Positions 1-6,448 of a stretch of DNA of 8,278 nt are shown here, piece after piece. The notes beneath the pieces are model-generated. The model was not told the DNA's origin. It did no database searches and worked only from the letters and a program-made list of their open reading frames with translations. Numbering within the stretch: the stretch's first letter is position 1; each line of letters opens with the position of its first letter. Source of the DNA: Ignavibacteria bacterium (GTDB lineage Bacteria; Bacteroidota; Ignavibacteria; Ignavibacteriales; Melioribacteraceae). Made by a program: the position numbers and the translations under genes. The stretch spans positions 1 through 8,278 of the forward strand of contig QILJ01000522.1 in NCBI GenBank assembly GCA_003233295.1, given 5' to 3'.

Positions 1-65
1 AAGACCGAGTAAATCGGGGCAAGTCCTTATTCTAACTATCTATTTCTTGCTTTGTTACTTTTTAT

Positions 66-178
66 CTTAACTCTATTGCATAATTCCGGTTTATTATAAC
101 TTAGCTAGATCGAGCGGTTATAATTATTGGACTTCCTTAGGAGTTGCAGCAATAGGAAGTTGGCAGTGGGAATTTTTT
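66..178 (+). pseudogene. Degenerate 5' part of the DUF3943 gene
   Basis: Conserved DUF3943 sequence continues upstream of the ATG at 179. In that same frame, 92-178 reads YYNLARSSGYNYW, then TSLGVAAIGSWQWEFF, matching the family pattern HP-x-x-G-S-x-YYN-x-x-R ... WEY/F-x-x-E. The frame is closed by TAA at 68-70. Fragments that would precede it lie in other frames: LNSIA in the frame at 66-80 and HNSG in the frame at 79-90. This is what two small indels around 80-95 would produce. Sequence before about 60 shows nothing recognisable. Either the gene is a damaged or 5'-truncated copy, or the assembly has indels here. The reading of LNSIA and HNSG as family residues is inference; YYNLARSS through WEFF is clear. 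Confidence 0.6.
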
Positions 179-1159
179 ATGGAAATTGAACCTCCTGCGC
201 TTAACGACTGGGTCATGACATCTTACGGCGGGTCAATGCTTGGTGAAATGTTCTATCGTTTTTCCAATTTGATTATTGACGAAAGCGCAACCGGAAGTGA
301 GCGATTCTGGCGAGAACTGGGGGCGGGTATTTTTAATCCCGGTAGATTATTCAACCGGCTTATTACGGGAAAAACTTCACGAGTTACTAATGAGAAACTT
401 TACGAAAGGCAGCCATTTGTGGGAGAATTGGCAATTGGCGGTAATAATGTTGCTGAAGGCACTGATTTCAAAAATGGTGATAGAAACTTAATGATCACAG
501 CAGAAATTATATATGGTAGATTATTTGAACGTACTTCATATAAACCGTTCAGTTTTTTTAGATTTAATGGTTCATTTAATTTTGCCGGAGAACAACCTCT
601 GATAGGTCAGCTTAGGGTTGAAAATATTTTGACCGGTAAATCATTCAAAATGAGAAGCGGTAGATTTTTGTATGGTGTTTTTGGACATTACGATTTTCTT
701 AATAACTCCGTTTACGAAATTGGAGCTGCTAGTGTTGGACTTAGTATGGGATATAGAAGCGCTAAAAATAAGAAAGTGCAATTTATTGGTTTATTACATG
801 GGTCGTTGGTGTTAATGGGAGGGGCTAATTCGGATTACGTACCTAAAGTTGAATTTTTAGATTCGGCAAGAACATATAATATGGGTCCGGGTGCTTCTGC
901 AAAGTTAGAAACCTTTTTAAGATTTCCATTTGGTGCTATCTCATTAGATTATAGTTTCTGGTGGATCCATACCTGGGATGGAGCGATGGGAGATGAGTTC
1001 ATTGGAATGTTGCAGCCGAAAATTCGTATTAAAATTTACAAAAAATGGTTCGTCGGTTTAGAATGGCTGCTTTATCACAGAGTTGGAAAATATGATGATT
1101 TCCCGAATAGGAATTATAGGAATAACGAACAGAGATTATTCATAGGATATTCATTTTAG
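179..1159 (+). CDS. DUF3943 family outer-membrane protein (5' end damaged)
   Basis: The protein has a short helical, conserved front (residues about 1-65: EPPALNDWVMTSYGGSMLGE, then FYR, and later FNPGRLFNR) followed by about 260 residues of alternating hydrophobic/polar strands typical of an outer-membrane beta-barrel, ending in the aromatic sequence GYSF, the usual C-terminal barrel signal. This architecture matches DUF3943 proteins, whose biochemical role is unknown. The ATG at 179 is only the first usable start. It falls inside the conserved WEFFMEIEPP block, the frame is open back to 71, and no signal peptide is encoded, so the product as annotated lacks its true N-terminus and could not be exported normally. 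The next gene starts 53 nt downstream on the same strand, so co-transcription is plausible. A related protein without the barrel is encoded at 6449-7489. The family call is fairly secure; whether the gene is functional is doubtful. Confidence 0.75.
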   Translation: MEIEPPALNDWVMTSYGGSMLGEMFYRFSNLIIDESATGSERFWRELGAGIFNPGRLFNRLITGKTSRVTNEKLYERQPFVGELAIGGNNVAEGTDFKNGDRNLMITAEIIYGRLFERTSYKPFSFFRFNGSFNFAGEQPLIGQLRVENILTGKSFKMRSGRFLYGVFGHYDFLNNSVYEIGAASVGLSMGYRSAKNKKVQFIGLLHGSLVLMGGANSDYVPKVEFLDSARTYNMGPGASAKLETFLRFPFGAISLDYSFWWIHTWDGAMGDEFIGMLQPKIRIKIYKKWFVGLEWLLYHRVGKYDDFPNRNYRNNEQRLFIGYSF

Positions 1160-1212
1160 TTCTCTCTATCAGCTTAATGAGAACTTGTTAAGAATAAAAT
1201 TGAGGATATATA

Positions 1213-1809
1213 ATGAAGAAGTTTTATTACATAATAGTTTTAATTATGATCTATTCATTATCATTTGCACAGACAAGCAAAACTGAATCGGTTGTTTCAA
1301 TAAGAGGGACAGCAATTAAAAGTATCGGTGAAATTAAAGAGATATGGGAAACCGGTTCAGCACTTTACTTAAGTTACGAAAATATTTCTACTACAAACCA
1401 ATTTTCTTATATGTTCCAAGTAGGTTATATCAATTTCAAAGAGAACCCGAATTATAATTTTGAAGGTAATGATGCATACTTTAATATTATTCCGCTTCAG
1501 GTGGGGGGAAGATATTATATTACACTTCAAACAATCAGACCGTTTTTATTGGCAATGACAGGTATAAATGTTTTTAGTTCAAAGTATCCGTTAAAACCGG
1601 CTACCGATCCTGAAAAGGAAGATATGTACTCCGGAACTTTTGTTAAATTTAATTTCCAGGTTGGTTTAGGAGTAGCAGTAAAATTATTCAGTAATCTTCA
1701 ATTAGAAGTTTTAGCAAATTACAATTCTCACGTTTTGGATGCATCCACACATTACAATGTTACCGGTTTGGAAATTGGTGCGGGATTGAATTGGACTTTA
1801 GGTAATTAG
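1213..1809 (+). CDS. Small outer-membrane beta-barrel protein (OMP_b-brl type)
   Basis: A 198-aa secreted protein. Residues 1-20 form a classic signal peptide (two Lys, a hydrophobic core, cleavage after SFAQ). The rest alternates hydrophobic and polar residues in about eight strands, including the stretch IIPLQVGGRYYI and later FNFQVGLGVAVKL and GLEIGAGLNWTL, typical of the small OmpA/OmpW-like barrels grouped as OMP_b-brl. It ends GLNWTLGN, without the usual terminal Phe. The start is supported by GAGGA at 1202-1206, six nt before the ATG. It lies 53 nt after the DUF3943 gene on the same strand and converges with two tiny minus-strand genes. No ligand or enzymatic residues can be identified. 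Placement in the outer membrane is confident; specific function is unknown. Confidence 0.85.
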   Translation: MKKFYYIIVLIMIYSLSFAQTSKTESVVSIRGTAIKSIGEIKEIWETGSALYLSYENISTTNQFSYMFQVGYINFKENPNYNFEGNDAYFNIIPLQVGGRYYITLQTIRPFLLAMTGINVFSSKYPLKPATDPEKEDMYSGTFVKFNFQVGLGVAVKLFSNLQLEVLANYNSHVLDASTHYNVTGLEIGAGLNWTLGN

Positions 1810-1825
1810 GAATGTGCTGAAAAGA

Positions 1826-1855
1826 AATGTTAATTCGGCTGGGTGAATTAACATT
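1826..1855 (-). terminator. Hairpin between converging genes, likely terminator
   Basis: Perfect 11-bp inverted repeat: AATGTTAATTC at 1826-1836 and GAATTAACATT at 1845-1855, with an 8-nt loop. Read on the minus strand it begins at the stop codon of the 27-aa gene and is followed by the T-rich TCTTTTC. Read on the plus strand it comes 17 nt after the stop of the 198-aa gene but has no T tract. It therefore fits best as the minus-strand terminator and may also help stop plus-strand transcription. The stem is AT-rich and of modest stability. Confidence 0.55.
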
Positions 1856-1937
1856 AAAGAATGATCTGTGTATCTTTCCATAGATAAACTAAACCTATCA
1901 GAAATATTACTACAAGTATAAGTGTTAAACGTTTCAT
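1854..1937 (-). CDS. Putative 27-aa single-helix membrane peptide
   Basis: Short ORF of 27 codons beginning MKRLTLILVVIFLIGLVYLW and ending KDTQIIL. Two positive residues are followed by one 17-residue hydrophobic helix and a short charged tail, the layout of a single-pass inner-membrane micropeptide. The alternative, an isolated signal sequence, is less likely because no AQ or other cleavage motif is present. The start codon lies 3 nt after the stop of the 62-aa ORF, which suggests translational coupling, and I see no independent Shine-Dalgarno sequence. A hairpin begins right at its stop codon. Together the spacing, membrane character and terminator support a real gene, but I recognise no family. 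It is too short for routine gene callers. Confidence 0.45.
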   Translation of the reverse strand: MKRLTLILVVIFLIGLVYLWKDTQIIL

Positions 1938-1940
1938 CGC

Positions 1941-2129
1941 TTAGTTTAATATTATATATACAAATGGAATATCTACAACTTCACTAAGATTTTCACGATC
2001 AAAATCTTCAGGCAAAGTAGAGTCAATATTAGAATGAAAATCGTTTTCAATCCTTTGTGACCATCGTTTCTGCCGATCCCATAAAATTTGTTCTACCGCT
2101 TTTTTGAATTCATCAAATTCTTCATCCAT
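1941..2129 (-). CDS. Hypothetical 62-aa acidic protein
   Basis: The protein begins MDEEFDEFKKAVEQILWDRQ, is rich in Asp/Glu, and its first 30 residues could form a charged amphipathic helix. The last residues, VDIPFVYIILN, are hydrophobic. No signal peptide, metal-binding motif or known domain is visible. AAAGG lies about nine nt before the ATG, a weak ribosome binding site. It is the first gene of a possible two-gene unit with the 27-aa membrane peptide, 3 nt downstream. It is transcribed away from the symporter gene, from the left side of the AT-rich intergenic region. The composition looks like real coding sequence rather than an antisense shadow, because no gene lies opposite it. Function unknown. 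Confidence 0.5.
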   Translation of the reverse strand: MDEEFDEFKKAVEQILWDRQKRWSQRIENDFHSNIDSTLPEDFDRENLSEVVDIPFVYIILN

Positions 2130-2511
2130 GATTACAAACCTTTATAATTCACTAAAATTTCAAATAATTATTTAATAATGTAATTTTTACTATACTAAAA
2201 TCGTTTTTCTCTATCATTTTTTACTTTTACCGGTTTAAGAACAAATTTGAAAACGTTAAAAACGATACAATTACAGATATTGTTAAAGCTATTTCAATGT
2301 TAATTTCTTTTCCTGTTCTCTAAAGTTTGAGAATGTATTTTTAGTCACTCAATAATCATTCCAAATTATATTCGATTGTAAATAATTCATAAAGTATTGT
2401 ATGTTTTCGTATAGTTGTTTAATTTGAACGCAAATTTTTAACGATTAGTTTAATCTTTTTGAATACCCCAAATCAGATATAGAGTGTTTTCAATAATAAA
2501 GAGGTTAACAA
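2130..2511. other. AT-rich divergent intergenic region, no gene seen
   Basis: No convincing ORF on either strand over 380 nt. It separates the divergent 62-aa gene and the symporter gene, so it should hold promoters in both directions. A candidate for the symporter is listed separately. An imperfect composite inverted repeat is present: TGTAATT at 2179-2185 and ATCGTTTTT at 2200-2208 mirrored by AAAAACGAT at 2258-2266 and AATTACA at 2269-2275, with unequal spacing. In such AT-rich sequence this may be chance. No riboswitch or tRNA-like fold was recognised. Confidence 0.6.
2397..2426 (+). promoter_or_regulatory. Candidate Bacteroidota-type promoter of the symporter gene
   Basis: TTG at 2397-2399, a 19-nt spacer, then TTAATTTG at 2419-2426. 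The consensus for Bacteroidota housekeeping promoters is a -33 TTG and a -7 TAnnTTTG with about 19-21 nt between; here the -7 element has one mismatch. Transcription would start near 2433, leaving an untranslated leader of about 80 nt before the ATG at 2512. This is a pattern match only. Confidence 0.4.
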
Positions 2512-4149
2512 ATGACATTTTCAGCCGTTGATTATGTTGTATTCTTACTTTACATTGCATCCATAATCTTTATGGGTTTGTACGTTTCCCGGACAAAAAA
2601 GGGACATAAGAAAGACACAAAAGATTATTTTCTTGCAAGTAAATCACTTCCGTGGTGGGCAGTAGGTTCATCCCTGATCGCTGCAAATATCTCTGCCGAA
2701 CAATTTATTGGTATGTCGGGTTCCGGATTCGCCATCGGGTTAGCTATTGCTTCGTACGAATGGATGGCGGCAATTACACTGATAATAGTAGGTAAATTTT
2801 TCCTCCCGATCTTTATCCAGAAAGGACTTTACACAATTCCGGAATTCATCGAGCAAAGATTCAGCACTAATCTAAAAACTATTTTAGCGGTATTCTGGGT
2901 AGCACTTTTTATTTTTGTGAATTTGACTTCTGTGCTTTTCCTTGGCGGTAAAGCAATAGATACAATTATCGGCTCCGGCGATGGAAGTTTGATTTTCTAT
3001 GCAATACTCGGTTTAGCATTTATTGCTGCTGCTTATTCACTTTACGGCGGACTTTCGGCAGTTGCATGGACAGATGTTCTTCAAGTAGGGTTGTTAATTA
3101 TCGGCGGACTGATAACCTCGATTATCGCTTTAAATGCGGTTACTCCTGAAGGCGGAGTCTTTCATGGACTTGCTCATGTTTATGAAACAGCAGGAGATAA
3201 ATTTCATATGATTTTATCAAGGGATAATCCTGAGTTTTATAATCTTCCCGGAATTGCTGTTCTGATAGGTGGAATGTGGGTTGCTAACTTATATTACTGG
3301 GGTTTTAATCAATATATTATACAGAGGACGCTTGCGGCAAAATCACTTAAGGAGGCTCAAAGGGGAATTGCATTTGCAGCATTCTTAAAAATGATCGTTC
3401 CACTGCTTGTTGTAATTCCAGGTATAGTTGCTTATGTAATGTTTACACAACCGGCAGGAACAGCAATCATTCCCGGGGTTCAAGAAGCATTTCTTAAAGC
3501 CGGCGGTGGAATAAATTATGATAAAGCGTATCCGTGGCTTATAAGCGTATTTATCCCAACCGGGTTAAAGGGATTGGTTTTGGCTGCATTAGTAGCGGCA
3601 ATAGTCTCTTCGCTTGCATCCATGCTTAACTCAACTTCAACTATATTCACTATGGATATCTACAAACCATATATCGGAAAAGGTTCTGATGAGCAAAAAT
3701 TAGTAAAAGTTGGACGTATTGTAGCTGGAGTTGCACTTGTTATTGCAGTTCTGCTTGCTCCGCTATTAGGTAGTATTCCCCAGATGTTCCAATATATCCA
3801 GGAATACACAGGTCTAGTTAGCCCAGGTGTATTAGCGGTATTTTTAATGGGGCTTTTCTGGAAGAAGACAACAAACAAAGCGGCAATTGTTGGAATTATT
3901 GCATCAATTATTATTGCGCTTTTACTAAAAAATTCGATCGTTGATCTTCCGTTTTTAGATCAGATGTTCTATACTATGATTATTACAATTGCAATAATTA
4001 CGGGAGTCAGTTTAACAACTTCACCCGATGTTGATGATCCTAAAGGTATCCCCTTAACTTCGGGAATTTTTGTTACAGGTCACGTTTTCAATATAAGCGC
4101 GTACATAATATTAACTATGCTCGCAGTACTTTATGCGGTCTTCTGGTAA
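2512..4149 (+). CDS. Sodium/sugar symporter, SSS family, vSGLT-like
   Basis: Inner-membrane transporter that should couple sodium entry to uptake of a hexose such as galactose or glucose. The 545 residues contain about 14 hydrophobic helices, the same topology and nearly the same length as Vibrio vSGLT (543 aa), and long stretches are near-identical to my recollection of that protein (ANISAEQFIGMSGSG, SLASMLNSTSTIFTMDIY, FQYIQEYTGLVSPG). Residues equivalent to vSGLT sugar contacts are present: Q64 (Q69), E83 (E88), N259 (N260), K293 (K294) and Q430 (Q428), with N59 (N64) and the Y262-W263 gate (Y263-W264). Sodium-site residues A57, I60, A363, S366 and S367 are also kept. One difference is A86 where I recall Ser91. 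AAAGAGG at 2498-2504 lies seven nt before the ATG. The gene stands alone, with no sugar kinase or glycosidase alongside, and ends at a strong terminator. Exact sugar is unproven. Confidence 0.95.
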   Translation: MTFSAVDYVVFLLYIASIIFMGLYVSRTKKGHKKDTKDYFLASKSLPWWAVGSSLIAANISAEQFIGMSGSGFAIGLAIASYEWMAAITLIIVGKFFLPIFIQKGLYTIPEFIEQRFSTNLKTILAVFWVALFIFVNLTSVLFLGGKAIDTIIGSGDGSLIFYAILGLAFIAAAYSLYGGLSAVAWTDVLQVGLLIIGGLITSIIALNAVTPEGGVFHGLAHVYETAGDKFHMILSRDNPEFYNLPGIAVLIGGMWVANLYYWGFNQYIIQRTLAAKSLKEAQRGIAFAAFLKMIVPLLVVIPGIVAYVMFTQPAGTAIIPGVQEAFLKAGGGINYDKAYPWLISVFIPTGLKGLVLAALVAAIVSSLASMLNSTSTIFTMDIYKPYIGKGSDEQKLVKVGRIVAGVALVIAVLLAPLLGSIPQMFQYIQEYTGLVSPGVLAVFLMGLFWKKTTNKAAIVGIIASIIIALLLKNSIVDLPFLDQMFYTMIITIAIITGVSLTTSPDVDDPKGIPLTSGIFVTGHVFNISAYIILTMLAVLYAVFW

Positions 4150-4169
4150 TAAGATATTTATTAGGAATG

Positions 4170-4209
4170 AAAAAAAGAGTATCCCAAAGTTATAGGATAC
4201 TCTTTTTTT
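4170..4209. terminator. Bidirectional intrinsic terminator
   Basis: GAGTATCC (4177-4184) pairs perfectly with GGATACTC (4195-4202) around a 10-nt loop. The stem is flanked by seven A on the left and eight T on the right, so a U tract follows the hairpin on both strands. It sits between the stop codons of the convergent symporter gene (ending 4149) and the 415-aa barrel gene (ending 4224), and should terminate both. Confidence 0.92.
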
Positions 4210-4223
4210 TATATAAATTATAA

Positions 4224-5471
4224 TTAAAAAGCTACACTAAGTGAAATGTAAGCAAAGGTTGCTCCGCCGCCGCCAATATTATTGAATCCTTGACGCAGAA
4301 CATCGTCGTTAATAGTTGCATCAAGAGAAAAACCGGCTGCTCTGAGGCCAATACCTAACCAGAAACCTGTAGGACCATAAAAAGTAGTAATGGTTTCATT
4401 TACATCAGTTGCAGTTGCAGCGGTTTCGTTTGAAATGCTTCCTGTAATTGCCATGTAGCCAACACGTCCTACGATCCAATTAGCAAGATGCCACTCACCG
4501 CCTAAATTCCAAACCGGGAAACCGGAAAAACCGTTTGATAATTCTGGAGATACATTTTCAACTGCAGGATTGGTTGCGCTTTGCGAAAAATAAGCAGGAC
4601 CTCCGGCAAATAGAAAATCTCCGTAACTATACTGGAATCCAACACCCAGAATGAATATTGATGTTGAGGTGCCGTCACGTTTATCAACACCGGTTCCGTT
4701 TGGTACTTCTTCGCTTCCTGATTGTGTAACAAACTGCAACGTTGGGACAAGTTTGAATTTTTGTGAAAGACGTAAAAATGATCTTACGTTTAAGCTCAAA
4801 ATAGTTTGGCTTACAGAAGTTGTTGATACATTTGGCTGCTCGTAAGATGCGCTTGGGAATGCAAGTGATAAAGCAGCTTCTAATAATAGGCTGCTTGTTA
4901 ATTGACTGACATAACCGAAATTCAACCCTAATTGCGATGCTGATCCGGCTGTAGGATCACCGGTAGCAGGATTGAATTCGTTTGTTGTTCCTGCATAAGA
5001 AACTCCAAATCCTAACTTATGCTTACCTATACTGTAAGATGCCATCAACGCAACGTTATTATTTAAGCCGACAATAGCACCACCGCCGATTAGAGTATTT
5101 ATCCTATTAACAACTCCATAAGGGTCTAAGTTCAGAATTGAAAATACTCCGCTGAAATCAGTTCTTGTAAGAAAGGCTGCTATTGTCAAATTTCTACTGA
5201 CTTGGAAATTGGCGCCTATATATTGACCAACACCGTCATTGCCAAATGCAGTAGCAGTTGATCCTAAATCTCCCATAATAAAATTACCATAATATGCAGC
5301 CCAAGCAGAGTTGAGTGTCATATTGAATGGATCTATTATGTATGGGTTGTTGCCCATAGCTTGTATGCGCGCAAAACCACCAGTTTTCTCAATCTTTAGT
5401 GAAGTTTGTGCGTTGAGTGACGCGGTTACGAAGAAAAAGAGTGAAGAAATTGTGAGAATTTTTTTGAACAT
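4224..5471 (-). CDS. Outer-membrane beta-barrel protein (PorV/FadL-like)
   Basis: A 415-aa secreted barrel protein. Residues 1-22 are a signal peptide (MFKK, a Phe-rich core, cleavage after LNAQ). The mature N-terminus contains GGFARIQAMGNNPYIIDPFN and a following NSAWAAYYGNFIMGDLG, resembling the plug/first-strand region of PorV- and FadL-like proteins of Bacteroidota, where an RxxxMG motif precedes an Asn-Pro-Ala-type turn. The rest is Gly/Ser/Asn-rich with many amphipathic strands and ends SVAF, the aromatic barrel signal. Its start is fixed by AGGAGG at 5476-5481, four nt upstream, and a near-consensus promoter lies just before that, so expression is probably high. It is divergent from the 144-aa barrel gene and convergent with the symporter. 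A role as a hydrophobic-solute channel or secretion-associated barrel is only analogy. Confidence 0.85.
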   Translation of the reverse strand: MFKKILTISSLFFFVTASLNAQTSLKIEKTGGFARIQAMGNNPYIIDPFNMTLNSAWAAYYGNFIMGDLGSTATAFGNDGVGQYIGANFQVSRNLTIAAFLTRTDFSGVFSILNLDPYGVVNRINTLIGGGAIVGLNNNVALMASYSIGKHKLGFGVSYAGTTNEFNPATGDPTAGSASQLGLNFGYVSQLTSSLLLEAALSLAFPSASYEQPNVSTTSVSQTILSLNVRSFLRLSQKFKLVPTLQFVTQSGSEEVPNGTGVDKRDGTSTSIFILGVGFQYSYGDFLFAGGPAYFSQSATNPAVENVSPELSNGFSGFPVWNLGGEWHLANWIVGRVGYMAITGSISNETAATATDVNETITTFYGPTGFWLGIGLRAAGFSLDATINDDVLRQGFNNIGGGGATFAYISLSVAF

Positions 5472-5492
5472 GGGACCTCCTCATTTTGTGAA

Positions 5493-5523
5493 CAAATATA
5501 ATTTGTAGTTAAATGCGAAACAA
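5493..5523 (-). promoter_or_regulatory. Bacteroidota-type promoter of the 415-aa barrel gene
   Basis: On the minus strand, TTG (5523-5521), a 20-nt spacer, and TATATTTG (5500-5493), an exact match to the -7 consensus TAnnTTTG. The start of transcription would be near 5487, giving a short leader that contains the AGGAGG ribosome binding site and the ATG at 5471. This is the best promoter in the window. Confidence 0.7.
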
Positions 5524-5592
5524 TTAAAACTTCAAAAAAACGTCGTTAAAATATATAAGACTAAAATAACCTTACTCATTACATTAAACTTA

Positions 5593-5611
5593 ATTATTGT
5601 AATTCAATAAT
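5593..5611. repeat. Palindrome ATTATTG-N5-CAATAAT
   Basis: Perfect 7-bp arms with a 5-nt centre, in the divergent intergenic region about 70 nt upstream of the minus-strand promoter. The size and symmetry suit a dimeric regulator's operator, but AT-rich arms of this length can arise by chance. No second copy was found. Confidence 0.35.
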
Positions 5612-5654
5612 ACAACTAAATTCCATCAATATTTATAATATGGTTTATATAAAA

Positions 5655-5681
5655 AAATGTTTTTTGAGTTGGAAAACATTT
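5655..5681. repeat. Inverted repeat AAATGTTTT-N9-AAAACATTT
   Basis: Perfect 9-bp arms around a 9-nt centre, upstream of the candidate promoter of the 144-aa gene and in the middle of the divergent region. It could be an operator for either flanking barrel gene, or a weak hairpin. There is no adjacent regulator gene. Confidence 0.4.
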
Positions 5682-5717
5682 AGTTTTGAACAGATATTAT
5701 TTGACTAAATAAGACTA

Positions 5718-5749
5718 TTTGTCCTTTTGTTAATAAAGCATTAAATTTA
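5718..5749 (+). promoter_or_regulatory. Candidate promoter of the 144-aa barrel gene
   Basis: TTTG at 5718-5721, a 20-nt spacer, and TAAATTTA at 5742-5749, which matches TAnnTTTG in seven of eight positions. The predicted start near 5755 leaves a leader of roughly 28 nt holding the AAGGA ribosome binding site. Pattern match only. Confidence 0.4.
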
Positions 5750-5782
5750 TAATTCATTTTTAAATAAACAAGGAATAAATAC

Positions 5783-6217
5783 GTGAAAAAATTATTTTTG
5801 TTATTAATAGCCCTTTTTATGTTTACAACAGTTTCTAATGCACAAGAACTTGGGATTAGATTTGGTGTTATATCTGGTGGTAATGTAGCTGTTGACGGTG
5901 TGTTTGCTTTAGGCAGCTGGAGCCGGATTCATGCAGGTGTTTCATTTGGTAGTAGCGGTGTGGGGCTTGACGCGGTCTGGGACTTCCTTTACAAGCCGTT
6001 AAGTGGTGAGGCGTTTTATTGGTATGCTGGTGTTGGTGCATTCACTTTTCTTGGAACTCCTTTTTCACTTGGTGCAACCGGAGAACTTGGACTTGAATAT
6101 AGATTTAACCAAATCCCCATTTCGTTAAGTGCAGACTGGCGACCTTATTTTGCTATTGTTGAAAACACGAGTTTTGATGCCGGAAATTTTGGTATAAATG
6201 TTAGGTATATATTCTAA
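5783..6217 (+). CDS. Small outer-membrane beta-barrel protein, 144 aa
   Basis: Starts at GTG. AAGGA at 5770-5774 lies eight nt upstream and the translation begins directly with a good signal peptide (KKLFLLLIALFMF core, cleavage after SNAQ at about residue 20), so GTG is the likely start. The mature part of about 124 residues alternates hydrophobic and small/polar residues (IRFGVISGGNVAVDGVFALG, FYWYAGVGAFTFLG, TGELGLEYRF) and ends NVRYIF with the terminal aromatic barrel signal. The length suits an eight-stranded barrel. It is divergent from the 415-aa barrel gene and is followed by a hairpin. Similar tiny Gly-rich barrels are common in Bacteroidota but their function is mostly unknown, and no ligand-binding motif can be named. 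Confidence 0.85.
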   Translation: MKKLFLLLIALFMFTTVSNAQELGIRFGVISGGNVAVDGVFALGSWSRIHAGVSFGSSGVGLDAVWDFLYKPLSGEAFYWYAGVGAFTFLGTPFSLGATGELGLEYRFNQIPISLSADWRPYFAIVENTSFDAGNFGINVRYIF

Positions 6218-6230
6218 CTTAAATTTCATT

Positions 6231-6260
6231 AGAGTTTCTGTTGTAAAACACAGAAACTCT
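6231..6260 (+). terminator. Hairpin after the 144-aa gene
   Basis: AGAGTTTCTGT (6231-6241) pairs perfectly with ACAGAAACTCT (6250-6260), an 11-bp stem with an 8-nt loop, starting 13 nt after the stop codon. No T tract follows on either strand, so it is either a non-canonical terminator or an mRNA 3'-end stabilising structure. Confidence 0.55.
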
Positions 6261-6448
6261 GCATACATCGACTTAAAACAACTTCATTTTCATTAAAGCT
6301 GTTCTTGATTTTTATTTACAATTCTCAATGAATTATAAATAATTCTGAAGATTAATTAAATTTTTTTTACATTGATATTCGTATAGTTATTGCTTTATTA
6401 AGAGATAATAAATTGCATCCAATACTAAAATATTACAGAGATGTTTCA

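Noticed and set aside
1..20. Short CCGA/TCGG inverted repeat at the left edge
   Set aside because: Only 4 bp of pairing; too small to call.
1158..1185. Inverted repeat AGTTCTC / GAGAACT after the first DUF3943 gene
   Set aside because: Only 7 bp with a 14-nt loop and no T tract; the next gene follows at once, so a terminator is unlikely.
2179..2275. Composite inverted repeat (TGTAATT, ATCGTTTTT and mirrored copies)
   Set aside because: The two halves have unequal internal spacing (14 versus 2 nt) and a 49-nt centre in very AT-rich sequence; chance is a sufficient explanation.
3660..3878. Minus-strand ORF opposite the symporter gene
   Set aside because: An antisense shadow of a well-conserved coding region, without a ribosome binding site or recognisable protein features. 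The same holds for the other short ORFs opposite or inside the barrel genes.
6413..6448. TTG at 6413 as the start of the second DUF3943-like gene
   Set aside because: It adds a 12-residue n-region before an already adequate signal peptide, and no clear Shine-Dalgarno supports it over the ATG at 6449. It cannot be fully excluded.
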